Part shown: in pieces, positions 23,815-32,902 of the stretch | How the letters are laid out: each line of letters opens with the position of its first letter | How positions within the stretch are numbered: the first letter of the stretch is position 1 | NCBI GenBank assembly: GCA_030532575.1 | Contig: JAUNKV010000019.1 | Location: forward strand, 1 to 53,523 | Reading direction: 5' to 3' | DNA length: 53,523 nt | From: Propionibacteriaceae bacterium | Lineage (GTDB): Bacteria; Actinomycetota; Actinomycetes; Propionibacteriales; Propionibacteriaceae | Notes under the pieces: generated by a model | The model's database searches: none | Seen by the model: the letters and a program-made list of their open reading frames with translations, nothing else | Told to the model about the DNA's origin: nothing | Program-made: the position numbers and the translations under genes

Positions 23815-25496
23815 GTGGAAGGGACAGAGTGGCCAAGGCGGCAGGGATAGAGCGGAGGCGTCGGCGTAAGTCTCGGAAGAAGGGGCCTGGCGTGGTGGCG
23901 TTGGGCTGCGCTCCGGTGGCGTTGCTGGTGACGTTGTGTCTTGCGATGTGTGGATCGATCTCGCCGAGGGAACGCCAGGAGGAGCAGCAGGTGTGTCGGC
24001 CTGCTGTGGTGACGACAGCCTGGAGCATCCCCATTGGGGAGTCGTACCGGATCACCAGCCCGTTTGGTCCCAGACGGTCCCCGATCAGTGGCCGAGCAGA
24101 GCTCCACACCGGGATCGACCTCGCATCGGCGTCACGTCGTGCGCCGATTCTTGCCGCTTCATCGGGGACGGTGACCAGGGTGGAGAACCTTGGGGCACGC
24201 TCCTATGGCAGGTGGATCGAGATCGACCACGGCAGCGGCACCAGGACCCGGTATGCCCACCTCGACTCCGTGAAGGTCGCAGTCGGCGACCAGGTCACCA
24301 CAGGGCAACAGATCGGAGTGGAAGGGGCCAGCGGTGGGGTGACGGGCGCACACCTGCACTTCGAGGTGCGACGAGGTGGGACCGCCGTCGATCCGGTCGA
24401 GGCCTTCACCGAGTTCCAGCTTGCTTTTGACGGCTCTCCCGGGTCGCAGAGCTCTCAGGGATCAGCGGTGACAGCTGTCAGTGCGCAGGAGGTCGCTGCG
24501 TTCCTGCCGAGTCCTCGTGGGGTGGATCGTTCCGGGTCACTCAATGCTGAACAGATCGCCACGGCGACCAAGATTGTGGAGGTCGGTCAGCGGCTCGGGT
24601 TGCCTCCCAGGGCATGGGCGATTGCGTTGATGACCGCGTTGCAGGAGTCCACCCTTGGCGCGGACCGCTCCACATGGCGACCCAACGGTGACGGGGACGT
24701 CGGGGTGTTCCAACAACGCGCCTACGTCGGCTGGTATGCCGACGGGAACAGCATCGAGGAGAACACCGCCATCCTCAACGACGTCGCCTACGCTGCCGAG
24801 ACGTTCTACCACGGCCACGACGTCACGAAGAAGGCTGCTGGCTCGGCCGGACCCGTCGGCTACCACATCCCCGGTCTGGTCAACATCAAGGGCTGGGAAA
24901 CCATGCCGTTGTGGCAGGCCGCCCAGAAAGTCCAGGTTTCAGCGTTCCCGCTGTACTACGCCAAACACGAAGCAACCGTTGCATCCCTGCTTCCCCGGTT
25001 GAACATCACCAACGCGGTCGATCACTGCACCCCCACCCAAGAGGACGTCCCGGCTGATGGAACTATCGGGGAGAAGGTCGTCGCCCACGCCCTGACACAG
25101 CTCGGGGTGCCGTACTCGTGGGGAGGCGGAACCCCGAATGGCCCATCGACCGGGCACTGCTGCTCGCCCGGTGGGCAGGACGGCTCCACCATCGTCGGGT
25201 TCGACTGTTCCGGGCTGGCCCTGTGGGCGTGGGCGCAGGTCGGGGTGACACTGCCCCACCAGTCATCGGCCCAGCAGAAACTCATCACCCCTATCCAGGC
25301 CGCCGACATCCAGGCCGGTGACCTGCTGTTCTTCCCCGGCCATGTCGGGATCGCCGACGGCAAGGGCGGCATGATCGAAGCTCCCCGCCCCGGAGTGCCA
25401 GTGCGGGTCACCCCGAACGTCCTCAACGACTCCTACTACGGTCCCCGATTCACCGGGGCCGGACGCCCCAACCTCGAGACCGCGAAGAAAGGATGA
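23811..25496 (+). CDS. Membrane-anchored M23 / lytic-type / NlpC-P60 cell-wall hydrolase
   Basis: 561 residues. A basic N-terminus (IERRRRRKSRKKG) leads to one membrane helix (VVALGCAPVALLVTLCLAMCG). The M23 peptidase domain has HTGIDLAS, GTVTRVENLG and HLHFEV (about 98-190). A middle domain with ALMTALQEST and GVFQQR resembles transglycosylase-like modules of actinobacterial VirB1 analogues. The C-terminal NlpC/P60 domain has GFDCSGLALWAWAQ (catalytic Cys) and FFPGHVGIADG (His). It opens peptidoglycan for the transfer channel. The start overlaps the previous stop by 4 bp. Confidence 0.92.
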   Translation: MSGRDRVAKAAGIERRRRRKSRKKGPGVVALGCAPVALLVTLCLAMCGSISPRERQEEQQVCRPAVVTTAWSIPIGESYRITSPFGPRRSPISGRAELHTGIDLASASRRAPILAASSGTVTRVENLGARSYGRWIEIDHGSGTRTRYAHLDSVKVAVGDQVTTGQQIGVEGASGGVTGAHLHFEVRRGGTAVDPVEAFTEFQLAFDGSPGSQSSQGSAVTAVSAQEVAAFLPSPRGVDRSGSLNAEQIATATKIVEVGQRLGLPPRAWAIALMTALQESTLGADRSTWRPNGDGDVGVFQQRAYVGWYADGNSIEENTAILNDVAYAAETFYHGHDVTKKAAGSAGPVGYHIPGLVNIKGWETMPLWQAAQKVQVSAFPLYYAKHEATVASLLPRLNITNAVDHCTPTQEDVPADGTIGEKVVAHALTQLGVPYSWGGGTPNGPSTGHCCSPGGQDGSTIVGFDCSGLALWAWAQVGVTLPHQSSAQQKLITPIQAADIQAGDLLFFPGHVGIADGKGGMIEAPRPGVPVRVTPNVLNDSYYGPRFTGAGRPNLETAKKG

Positions 25497-25583
25497 CACG
25501 ATCATGAGTTCTCCTACCTGGATGTACGCCTGGTGGTGGCGTGACCGCGCGGTAGTCTCTGCTGCATCGAGACAGGAGGCGCG

Positions 25584-25746
25584 ATGGGGCGAGGAGGCAG
25601 GGACGAGGTCCCCAACCAGCCAGAACTTGACCTGTGGGGACTCCCCGAGGTCGAGGCCGACCGTCGAGTGGTCCGCCCTCGACACCCCTCCCGCCAACGA
25701 CTGGTTGGCTTCCAACCCAGTTTCAACTTCGACGAGGAACCCGGTG
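25584..25746 (+). other. Possible coding segment reading into the helicase frame
   Basis: ATG at 25584 follows ACAGGAGG at good spacing. The first 54 codons look like real protein (NQPELDLWGLPEVEADRRVV, then LVGFQPSFNFDEEPG). The frame has no stop and continues below the MNKYG gene, in another frame, into the helicase. From 25750 to 26285 its translation is a Pro/Gly/Arg-rich shadow. A short leader peptide, a frameshifted N-terminus of the MNKYG protein (CCC-GGT occurs just before its ATG) or an overprinted N-terminus of the helicase are all possible. A frame open from 25504 (MSSPTWMYAWWW) also exists. Confidence 0.4.
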
Positions 25747-26286
25747 ATGAACAAGTACGGGATGATGGCGATGGACCACTGGCAGCTCCACGCACCACGC
25801 CAGTACGAGGAGCTGACGAACCCCCAGGAGTTCTTCACCCAGCTGGGGGAGGAACTGGCCGACGAGATCATCCAGATCGCCGAGGTCCAGGAGCGACGGC
25901 TCCCACCAGACCTGGGCTACATCGAGCGGGTCCAGCAGCTGACCATGATCCAGCGCCAGGCCGAGGAGATCGTGCTGTCCGAGAGACTCTGGAGCATCCA
26001 CGAACCCAGCCAGGACCTCGAGACCCAGCTGGAGGAAATCCTCAACCCCCTTCCCAGCTCCCAGATGATCGAAACGAAGCTGGAGTACTTCGACGACCGG
26101 GTCGCGAGGACCTGCGAGCTCAGCCGGATCGAGTTCGGGTACACAGACGAGGAGGAGGCCTACCGGGAGCGGGTGATCCAGGTGAGGGACCTGCTGTCCC
26201 GGGCGGAGGACCCGGCCCTGTCGTGGGAGGAACGCCTCCACGCGGCCGAGCAGGCCAACAACCTGTATTTGATCCTGGACGTGTAG
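25747..26286 (+). CDS. MNKYG-type actinobacterial plasmid protein
   Basis: 179 residues, starting MNKYGMMAMDHWQLHAPRQY. The motif EEFFTQLGEELADEI (here QEFFTQLGEELADEI), a GYIERVQQLTMIQRQAEEIVLSE stretch and high helix content match a conserved hypothetical family that sits next to the large methylase/helicase gene on actinobacterial plasmids. The function is unknown. The whole gene lies inside an open frame that leads into the helicase. Its TAG (26284-26286) is 5 bases before the probable TTG start of the helicase, so the two are probably translationally coupled. Confidence 0.8.
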   Translation: MNKYGMMAMDHWQLHAPRQYEELTNPQEFFTQLGEELADEIIQIAEVQERRLPPDLGYIERVQQLTMIQRQAEEIVLSERLWSIHEPSQDLETQLEEILNPLPSSQMIETKLEYFDDRVARTCELSRIEFGYTDEEEAYRERVIQVRDLLSRAEDPALSWEERLHAAEQANNLYLILDV

Positions 26287-26291
26287 CCTCG

Positions 26292-29200
26292 TTGGCCCCG
26301 TCGGGGGCGAAGGCCCGGTACCGGGCCAATGTTGAAGCACTCCGGCTGGCCCAACAGCTCCACACCGAGGGGCGTGCTGCCACTGCCGAGGAACAGCAGG
26401 TCTTGGCGCGGTGGAGTTCATGGGGAGCACTCCCGGAGGTCTTCGATGCCACCAACCAGGCGTGGCAGAGGGAACGCGACGAGCTCCACCAGGTGTTGGG
26501 GGACCAAGGGTGGGATGCGGCACGACGGACCACGTTGAACGCCCACTACACCTCCCCCGAGCTGGTGCACGAAATCTGGGAGGCTGTCACCAGGCTGGGA
26601 CTTTCCCAAGGCAGGGTGCTGGAGCCAGGCTGCGGGTCAGGGACCTTCATCGGGGCCGCACCAGCTGGGGTGGAGATGGTGGGAGTGGAGCTGGACCCTG
26701 CCACCGCTCAGATCGCCCAAGCCCTCTACCCTCAGGCAACAATCCGCTCCGAGTCCTTCGCCGAGAGCAGGTTTCCCACCCTCTTCGACGGAGTGATCGG
26801 GAATGTGCCCTTCGGGGACATCGCCCTCCACGACCCGATCCACAACCCGAACCGGCACAGCATCCACAACCACTTCATCCTCAAATCCTTGGCGCTGACC
26901 GCCCCCGGAGGGGTGATGGCCGTGGTGACCTCCCGTTTCACCCTCGACGCCACCAACCCTGCAGCTCGTCGTGAGATGTACGCCCACGCCGACCTGGTGG
27001 GAGCGGTCCGACTCCCCACCGGAGCACACCGCCGTTCCGCCGGAACCGACGCGGTGACCGACCTGTTGATCTTCCGCCGCCGGATCGAGGGGGAAACCCC
27101 CCAACCCTTCACCTGGGAAACCACCACCCCCCTGCCCGAGCAAGCTGCCTCCCCCATCCGGGTCAACACCTACTTCCACACCCACCCAGACCACGTGCTG
27201 GGGCGCTTCGAGGTCGGGCAGGGAATGCACAACGCCGACACCCTCCACGTGCTCGCCCCCGACCTGGCCGCCACCAGCACCCACCTCCATCATGCGCTGG
27301 AGCAGATCACCGAGACCGCCCACACCATCCACCTGACCTACCAGCACACCACCCCCGCACCGCAGTCACTCGGTGCAGCAGAGGTGGAGCCCACGAGCTT
27401 GTGGGATGGCACCGTGGTGCAGCACGAAGGCCACTTCCACACCGTCAAGGCCGGACGTCTTGAACGGTTGAAGGTTCCCGCCACCCAGCAGGCCGAGCTG
27501 GGGGCGCTGCTGCAGCTGCGTGATGTCGCCCGCGATCTCCTGCAACGAGAAGCCACCACCACCGGCGGGGACCGAGAGCTGGAACAGGTCCGCACCCAAG
27601 CGTTGACTCTGTACCGCTCCTATGTGGACACCTACGGCCCCCTCAACCGGGTCACGATGCGCCCCACCGGGCGAGAGGAACCGGTTGTGGATGCCCTCAC
27701 CGGGGAACAAGTTGTCGACCCTGTGACCCAGCAACCCCAAACCCAACCCCGCTACGCCCGAATCCAGCCACCAGTCAGACGGTTCCTCCGTAGTGACCCA
27801 CACGCCCCCCTGGTGTATGCGCTGGAGGTCTTCGACGAACAAACCGCCACCGCTGAACCAGCCGCACTGTTGACCAAACGGGTGCTCGTCCCCCGCCCCG
27901 AACCGCAAGGAGCAGACAACATCGAGGATGCGTTGGCGATCACCCTCAACCGCACCGGTGAGGTCGACGTCGCCGCGATTGCAGACCTCCTCGGCTCCAC
28001 CATCGAGGACACCCGCCCCAAGCTTGCTGGTCTGGTCTTCGACGACCCGGTCAGCGGGAAACTCATCCACGCCCCCGAATACCTCTCCGGCAACGTGAGG
28101 GAAAAACTCGACGCCGCCCGACACGCAGCAGCAGCCGACCCCGACCGGTACACCCCCAACGTGACCGCTCTCCAGCGTGTCCTGCCTGACCCACTTGGCC
28201 CAGCCGACATCCACGCCCGCCTCGGGAGCGTGTGGATCTCCCCACAGATTCATCAAGACTTCCTGCGTGATCTCCTCAACGACCGCACCCTGACCGTCGA
28301 GAACCCCCTGTCTGGGACATGGAACGTCACCGGACGTCGCCACGGCATCCGCGCCACCCAGGAATGGGGCACCCCACGCCTCAGCGCCCCCGAAATCGCC
28401 GAAGCCCTGATGGACCAGCGCCCCATCGAGATCAAAGACAAGATCGAAGACCGCGAGGGCCGCACCAAAGAAGTCCTCAACCCGGTGGAGACCGCCGCCG
28501 CCCAAGCAAAGGCTGAGGCCCTCCAGGAACGGTTCAGTGAGTGGGTGTGGGAGGACCCTGCCCGCGCCACAGCCCTCACCACGGAGTACAACCGCCGTTT
28601 CAACTCGCTGGTGCTCCGTGACTACACCGACGCCGGGACACACCTTCGATTCCCCGGGCTCGCCCTGAACTTCACCCTGCACCCCCACCAACGCACCGCC
28701 GTCGCCCGGATGCTCAGCGAACCCACCGTCGGGTTGTTCCACCAGGTCGGGGCAGGCAAGACCCTGGAGATGATCGTCGGTGCCACCGAACTCAAACGCA
28801 CCGGAATGATCACCAAACCCGCCGTGGTGGTCCCCAACCACATGCTGGAACAGTTCTCCAGGGAATGGCTCCAGGCCTACCCCGCCGCCCGTATCCTCGC
28901 TGCTTCCAGCGACGACCTCCGTGGCGAGAACCGACGGCTGTTCGTCGCCCGCGCCGCCACCAACGACTGGGACGCAGTCATCCTCACCCAGGAAGCCTTC
29001 AAACGGATCAGCCTGTCCCCCCAAGCCCAGTCCACCTACATCACCAACGAACTCGCGACCCTCCGCACCCACCTCGAACAGACCCGCCAAGACCGCCACA
29101 GCAGCCGCAGCATCAAACAGATCGAGAAGACCATCGCGACACGAGAACAAGAGCTACGCAAACTCCTCGACTCCCCCAAGGACCCAGGCGTCCACTGGGA

Positions 29201-31292
29201 AGACACCGGCATCGACTACCTCCTGGTCGACGAAGCCCACATGTACAAAAACCTCACCACCCCCTCAGACATCCCCGGCGCTGCCATCGACGGCTCCAAG
29301 AAATCCAGCGACCTCCATCTCAAGCTGGAATGGCTCCGCAGCCGCCACGGCACCCGGGTGGCGACCCTGGCCACCGCCACCCCCCTGGCCAACAGCGTCA
29401 CCGAAGCCCACGTCATGCAACGCTACCTACGCCCCGACCTGCTTCGCGACGCCGGGGTCGAGAGCTTCGATGCATGGGCAGCAACCTTCGGCAAAGTCGT
29501 CACCGAGATGGAGATGAACATCACCGGCGGGTTCCGGCTCAAGAGCCGCTTCGCCAGCTTCACCAACGTCCCCGAGATGCTCCGGATGTGGCACACCTTC
29601 GCCGACGTGAAAACCTCCCAGGACCTCAACCTCGATGTCCCCCAGATCGCGCCACGCCCCAGCGACGGGAAACGAGAAACCGAAACCATCGTCCTGCCCC
29701 CCAGCCCCGAACTCGTCGCATTCATCAAAGCCCTCGGAGACCGCGCCGACCTGGTCGCCGCCCGCATGGTCCCTCCCCACGAGGACAACATGCTCACCAT
29801 CACCAACGACGGCCGCAAAGCAGCCCTCGACATGCGCTTGCTCGATGAAAACCACCTCCCCACCAGCACCGTCAAACTCGACCTCGTCGCCCGCCAGATC
29901 ACCCACATCTGGAACCAGACCCGCACCAACACCTACCTCGACGCCTCCGGTAACCCCTCCCCCACCCCCGGAGCCCTCCAGCTCGTCTTCTGCGACCTCG
30001 GAACCCCCAACAAGGACCGCTGGGACGCCTACACCGAACTCAAACACCTCCTCACCGACAACGGCATCCCCGCCCACACCATCCGCTTCATGCACGAAGC
30101 GAACAACGACGCCGACAAGGCCCGCCTCTTCGCCGCCGCACGCTCAGGACACATCCAGGTCCTCATCGGCTCCACCGCCAAGATGGGGGTTGGCACCAAC
30201 GTCCAAAACCGCCTGGTCGCCATGCACCACATCGATTGCCCCTGGCGACCCGCCGACCTCGAACAACGAGACGGACGAGGAATCCGCCAAGGCAACCAGA
30301 ACCCCGAAGTCGCGATCTACCGCTACGTCACCGAACGCAGCTTCGACGCCTACTCCTGGCAAACCGTCGCCCGCAAAGCCCACTTCATCTCCCAGATCAT
30401 GAACGGTCGCCTCGACGTTCGAGAGATCGAAGACATCGGCGACACCGCCCTGTCCGCCGCCGAAGCCAAAGCCCTCGCCTCCGGCAACCCCCTCCTCCTC
30501 GAACGAGCCAACGCCGAGAACACCTTCCAGAAACTCCGCCGCGAGAAAGTCGCCCACGACCGCTCCCAAGCAGCCCTCACCCACGCCCTCACCGAAACCA
30601 ACACCACCCTGGCCAGCGAACGCGCCATCCTCAAACGCCTCGAAACCGCCGCCACCCGCACCACCCCCACCCACGGAGACAACTTCGCGATCACCATCAA
30701 CGGCCACACCATCACCTCCCGCACCGAAGCCGTCGACGCCCTCGCCCACTGGGCAGCCACCAACCCCGACTGGGACAACCACCGCCACACCCCCATCCCC
30801 ATCGGCCAACTCGGCGGCCACACCATCACCGCCTACGCCGCCACCTTCAAAGAAACCGGCAGCCTCGAACCCCAAGTCGTCCTCGAACTCAAAGACGTCC
30901 CCCTCTCCCGCAGCCACATCCCCATCCACGACTTCCGCACCCCCACCCTCGGCACCATCCGCACCCTCGAAAACAAAGTCACCGCCATCACCCGCCACCT
31001 CACCGACACCCGCGCCACCATCACCCGCCTCGAAGACGAAACCACCCAAATCCTCAACCGCCTCGGCCTGCCCTTCCCCAAACAAGACCAACTCGACGCC
31101 GCCCACACCCACCTCACCCAACTCGACAAACGCCTCCACCACACCCACCCCTCCCCCACCACCCGAAACCCAACACACCAAGACACCCGACACACCCCCA
31201 CCCACAGCAACCACCCCCACCCACACCACCACACACCCAACAACCCCTCCCCCAACAACCCCACCCCCAACAACCCCACCCACCACATTTGA
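26292..31292 (+). CDS. Giant adenine-methylase/Snf2-like helicase protein
   Basis: 1,666 residues if started at the TTG at 26292 (LAPSGAKARYRANVEALR); the frame is open from 25584. The methyltransferase part has VLEPGCGSGTF (about 109) and the catalytic-type NVPFGD (about 171). The superfamily 2 ATPase has HPHQRTAVARML, HQVGAGKT (about 816), LLVDEAHMYKNL (about 978) and, in the helicase C domain, GVGTNVQNRLV, DLEQRDGRGIRQGNQ and YVTERSFDAYSWQ. The tail is His/Pro/Asn-rich (NNPSPNNPTPNNP). The architecture resembles phage P1 DarB and related proteins, which protect incoming DNA from restriction; the same role here is inferred. The 3' end is extremely C-rich. Confidence 0.9.
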   Translation: MAPSGAKARYRANVEALRLAQQLHTEGRAATAEEQQVLARWSSWGALPEVFDATNQAWQRERDELHQVLGDQGWDAARRTTLNAHYTSPELVHEIWEAVTRLGLSQGRVLEPGCGSGTFIGAAPAGVEMVGVELDPATAQIAQALYPQATIRSESFAESRFPTLFDGVIGNVPFGDIALHDPIHNPNRHSIHNHFILKSLALTAPGGVMAVVTSRFTLDATNPAARREMYAHADLVGAVRLPTGAHRRSAGTDAVTDLLIFRRRIEGETPQPFTWETTTPLPEQAASPIRVNTYFHTHPDHVLGRFEVGQGMHNADTLHVLAPDLAATSTHLHHALEQITETAHTIHLTYQHTTPAPQSLGAAEVEPTSLWDGTVVQHEGHFHTVKAGRLERLKVPATQQAELGALLQLRDVARDLLQREATTTGGDRELEQVRTQALTLYRSYVDTYGPLNRVTMRPTGREEPVVDALTGEQVVDPVTQQPQTQPRYARIQPPVRRFLRSDPHAPLVYALEVFDEQTATAEPAALLTKRVLVPRPEPQGADNIEDALAITLNRTGEVDVAAIADLLGSTIEDTRPKLAGLVFDDPVSGKLIHAPEYLSGNVREKLDAARHAAAADPDRYTPNVTALQRVLPDPLGPADIHARLGSVWISPQIHQDFLRDLLNDRTLTVENPLSGTWNVTGRRHGIRATQEWGTPRLSAPEIAEALMDQRPIEIKDKIEDREGRTKEVLNPVETAAAQAKAEALQERFSEWVWEDPARATALTTEYNRRFNSLVLRDYTDAGTHLRFPGLALNFTLHPHQRTAVARMLSEPTVGLFHQVGAGKTLEMIVGATELKRTGMITKPAVVVPNHMLEQFSREWLQAYPAARILAASSDDLRGENRRLFVARAATNDWDAVILTQEAFKRISLSPQAQSTYITNELATLRTHLEQTRQDRHSSRSIKQIEKTIATREQELRKLLDSPKDPGVHWEDTGIDYLLVDEAHMYKNLTTPSDIPGAAIDGSKKSSDLHLKLEWLRSRHGTRVATLATATPLANSVTEAHVMQRYLRPDLLRDAGVESFDAWAATFGKVVTEMEMNITGGFRLKSRFASFTNVPEMLRMWHTFADVKTSQDLNLDVPQIAPRPSDGKRETETIVLPPSPELVAFIKALGDRADLVAARMVPPHEDNMLTITNDGRKAALDMRLLDENHLPTSTVKLDLVARQITHIWNQTRTNTYLDASGNPSPTPGALQLVFCDLGTPNKDRWDAYTELKHLLTDNGIPAHTIRFMHEANNDADKARLFAAARSGHIQVLIGSTAKMGVGTNVQNRLVAMHHIDCPWRPADLEQRDGRGIRQGNQNPEVAIYRYVTERSFDAYSWQTVARKAHFISQIMNGRLDVREIEDIGDTALSAAEAKALASGNPLLLERANAENTFQKLRREKVAHDRSQAALTHALTETNTTLASERAILKRLETAATRTTPTHGDNFAITINGHTITSRTEAVDALAHWAATNPDWDNHRHTPIPIGQLGGHTITAYAATFKETGSLEPQVVLELKDVPLSRSHIPIHDFRTPTLGTIRTLENKVTAITRHLTDTRATITRLEDETTQILNRLGLPFPKQDQLDAAHTHLTQLDKRLHHTHPSPTTRNPTHQDTRHTPTHSNHPHPHHHTPNNPSPNNPTPNNPTHHI

Positions 31293-31341
31293 CCAGTAAC
31301 CATTCTTTACGTAAACTCTCTTTACGTAAAGAATGGTTACT
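31289..31341 (+). promoter_or_regulatory. Promoter overlapped by a long palindrome (GTAA family)
   Basis: -35 TTGACC (31289-31294), overlapping the helicase stop, a 17-base spacer and -10 TAAACT (31312-31317). A perfect inverted repeat with 21-bp arms (31295-31315 and 31321-31341) and a 5-base loop covers spacer, -10 and transcript start. Each arm has GTAA twice, 15 bp apart, as at 32837-32885 and similarly at 4780-4828. Confidence 0.7.
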
Positions 31342-31356
31342 ATCGGGAGGTGTGTG

Positions 31357-32586
31357 GTGGCGTCGGTGACGGACTTCTTCTGCGGGATGGGGGGCTCCTC
31401 CACCGGCCTGGTCCAGGCCGGATTCGAGCTCCAACTGGCTGCGAACCACTGGCCACGGGCCATTGAAACCCACACCGCGAACCACCCCAGCGCAGAGCAC
31501 CTGTGCGCGGACCTCCAGGCGGTGGACCTGCGGTACCTGCCCTCCACCGACGTGTTGTGGGCCTCCCCGATCTGTACGGAGTTGTCGCCCGCTGGTGGAC
31601 GACGTCGCCCCGGCCAGCCGAGCCTGTTCGAGGAACACGGCCATGTCGCCTCGGCAGCATTCGAGCGCTCACGGGTGACGTTCTGGGAAGTCATCCGCGC
31701 GGTCGAGATTCACCGCTACAAGATCGTGATGGTCGAAAACGTCGTCGAGGCGGCCGCGTGGGAACTGTTCGACATCTGGCTGGCCGGGATGAGTAGACTC
31801 GGCTACGAGCACCAGTTCGTGTCGGTCTCAGCCGCGCACATCGGCGATGACGTCACCATCACGCGAGCTCCACAGTGGCGAGACCGGCTCTACATCATCT
31901 TCCACCAGGCAGGGATGCGTCGCCCCGACCTGGAACCCCGCCCCCAGGCATGGTGCCCAGACTGCGGGAACATGGTTGAGGCCCGGCAGTGGTGGAAGAA
32001 ACCCAGCCGCCAGATCGGGAAGTACCGGCAGCAGTACCACTACGTGTGCCCGGTCCCGGGACACGGGATCGTGGAACCCGACACCACCCCAGCCAGCCAC
32101 GCCATCGACCACACCACCCCAGGCGAGGTGATCGCAGAACGCACCAGACCACTGGCAGCAGCCACACAACGCCGCCTCCACCACGCCCTGAACCACTTCC
32201 ACACCGACACCCTCACCCCCAAGCCCACCGCCGCGCCCCGGGGTGGACACCCCACCGGCACGCAGACACCCTCCCCTCGCCTTGTTGTGGGTGGTGGGGA
32301 GTTGCTGGTCATCCCCTACCGGCGAGGGAGCCGCCCCCACCTGGCATCCGCTGCCCCGTTGAGCACGATGTCCACCAAGGACACCCACAGCCTCCTCACC
32401 CCCGCCCCCACCCTCCCCGAATGCCGCTTCCGGATGCTCACCCCCCGCGAAGCAGCTAGCGCGCAGGCCTTCCCGCCCAGTTACATCATCCACGGCAACA
32501 AGGGCGAACAACAGATGCAAGCCGGGAACGCCGTCGCGGTCAACGTCGCCCACTGGCTCGGACACCAAATCCAGGCCATCCTCTAA
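31357..32586 (+). CDS. DNA C5-cytosine methyltransferase
   Basis: 409 residues from the GTG at 31357, 6 bases after GGGAGG; an in-frame ATG at 31333 lies inside the palindrome. Motif I is FFCGMGGSSTGL. Motif IV is ASPICTELSPAG, with Cys in a SPxCT form as in some phage enzymes instead of PCQ. Motif VI is VMVENV, motif VIII is QWRDRLYIIF and the end is QMQAGNAVAVNVA. An inserted zinc-ribbon-like segment (WCPDCG ... YVCPVPGH) lies in the middle. It makes 5-methylcytosine at an unknown site. No restriction enzyme is adjacent, so it probably shields plasmid DNA. Confidence 0.9.
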   Translation: MASVTDFFCGMGGSSTGLVQAGFELQLAANHWPRAIETHTANHPSAEHLCADLQAVDLRYLPSTDVLWASPICTELSPAGGRRRPGQPSLFEEHGHVASAAFERSRVTFWEVIRAVEIHRYKIVMVENVVEAAAWELFDIWLAGMSRLGYEHQFVSVSAAHIGDDVTITRAPQWRDRLYIIFHQAGMRRPDLEPRPQAWCPDCGNMVEARQWWKKPSRQIGKYRQQYHYVCPVPGHGIVEPDTTPASHAIDHTTPGEVIAERTRPLAAATQRRLHHALNHFHTDTLTPKPTAAPRGGHPTGTQTPSPRLVVGGGELLVIPYRRGSRPHLASAAPLSTMSTKDTHSLLTPAPTLPECRFRMLTPREAASAQAFPPSYIIHGNKGEQQMQAGNAVAVNVAHWLGHQIQAIL

Positions 32587-32617
32587 CCACCACCCCTCAC
32601 TGGAAAGAGAAACCACC

Positions 32618-32839
32618 ATGAACACCCTCGAGGACCAGGTCCGCGCCGCCGGGAACCACTGGCGACAAGCCCAGGACACCGCCGACAAAGCCCGAGCCCA
32701 ACGCGACACCATCATCCAACACGCCCACCACCAAGGCGTCAGCAAGTACCGCATCGCCCAATGGGTCGGCATGACCCGCGTCCAGGTCGCCGCCATCATC
32801 GCGAAAACCCCCGAAACACCCACCCCACCCCTCGATTAG
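32618..32839 (+). CDS. Small HTH protein
   Basis: 73 residues, with GGAAAGAGA upstream. A helical N-terminus (QAQDTADKARAQRDTIIQHAHHQ) runs into an HTH (GVSKYRIAQWVGMTRVQVAAII). It lies 32 bases after the methyltransferase and ends inside the next palindrome (TAG at 32837-32839). It could read the neighbouring palindromes, but nothing proves that. Confidence 0.7.
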   Translation: MNTLEDQVRAAGNHWRQAQDTADKARAQRDTIIQHAHHQGVSKYRIAQWVGMTRVQVAAIIAKTPETPTPPLD

Positions 32840-32885
32840 TAAGTTCTACTTGCGTAAGCTATACTTACGCAAGTAGAACTTACTA
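32832..32885 (+). promoter_or_regulatory. Promoter overlapped by a long palindrome (GTAA family)
   Basis: Perfect inverted repeat with 22-bp arms (32837-32858 and 32864-32885), loop CTATA. A weak -35 TCGATT (32832-32837) and TAAGCT (32855-32860) are spaced 17, the same geometry as 31289-31317. GTAA occurs twice in each arm, 15 bp apart. Confidence 0.6.
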
Positions 32886-32902
32886 TCTGGAAGGGGCAAC
32901 TC

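Noticed and set aside
25504-25746. Upstream extension of the MNKYG gene (MSSPTWMYAWWW...)
   Set aside because: The first 25 codons and a weak ribosome site are possible, but from 25584 the other frame looks more protein-like, and the conserved family begins at MNKYG.
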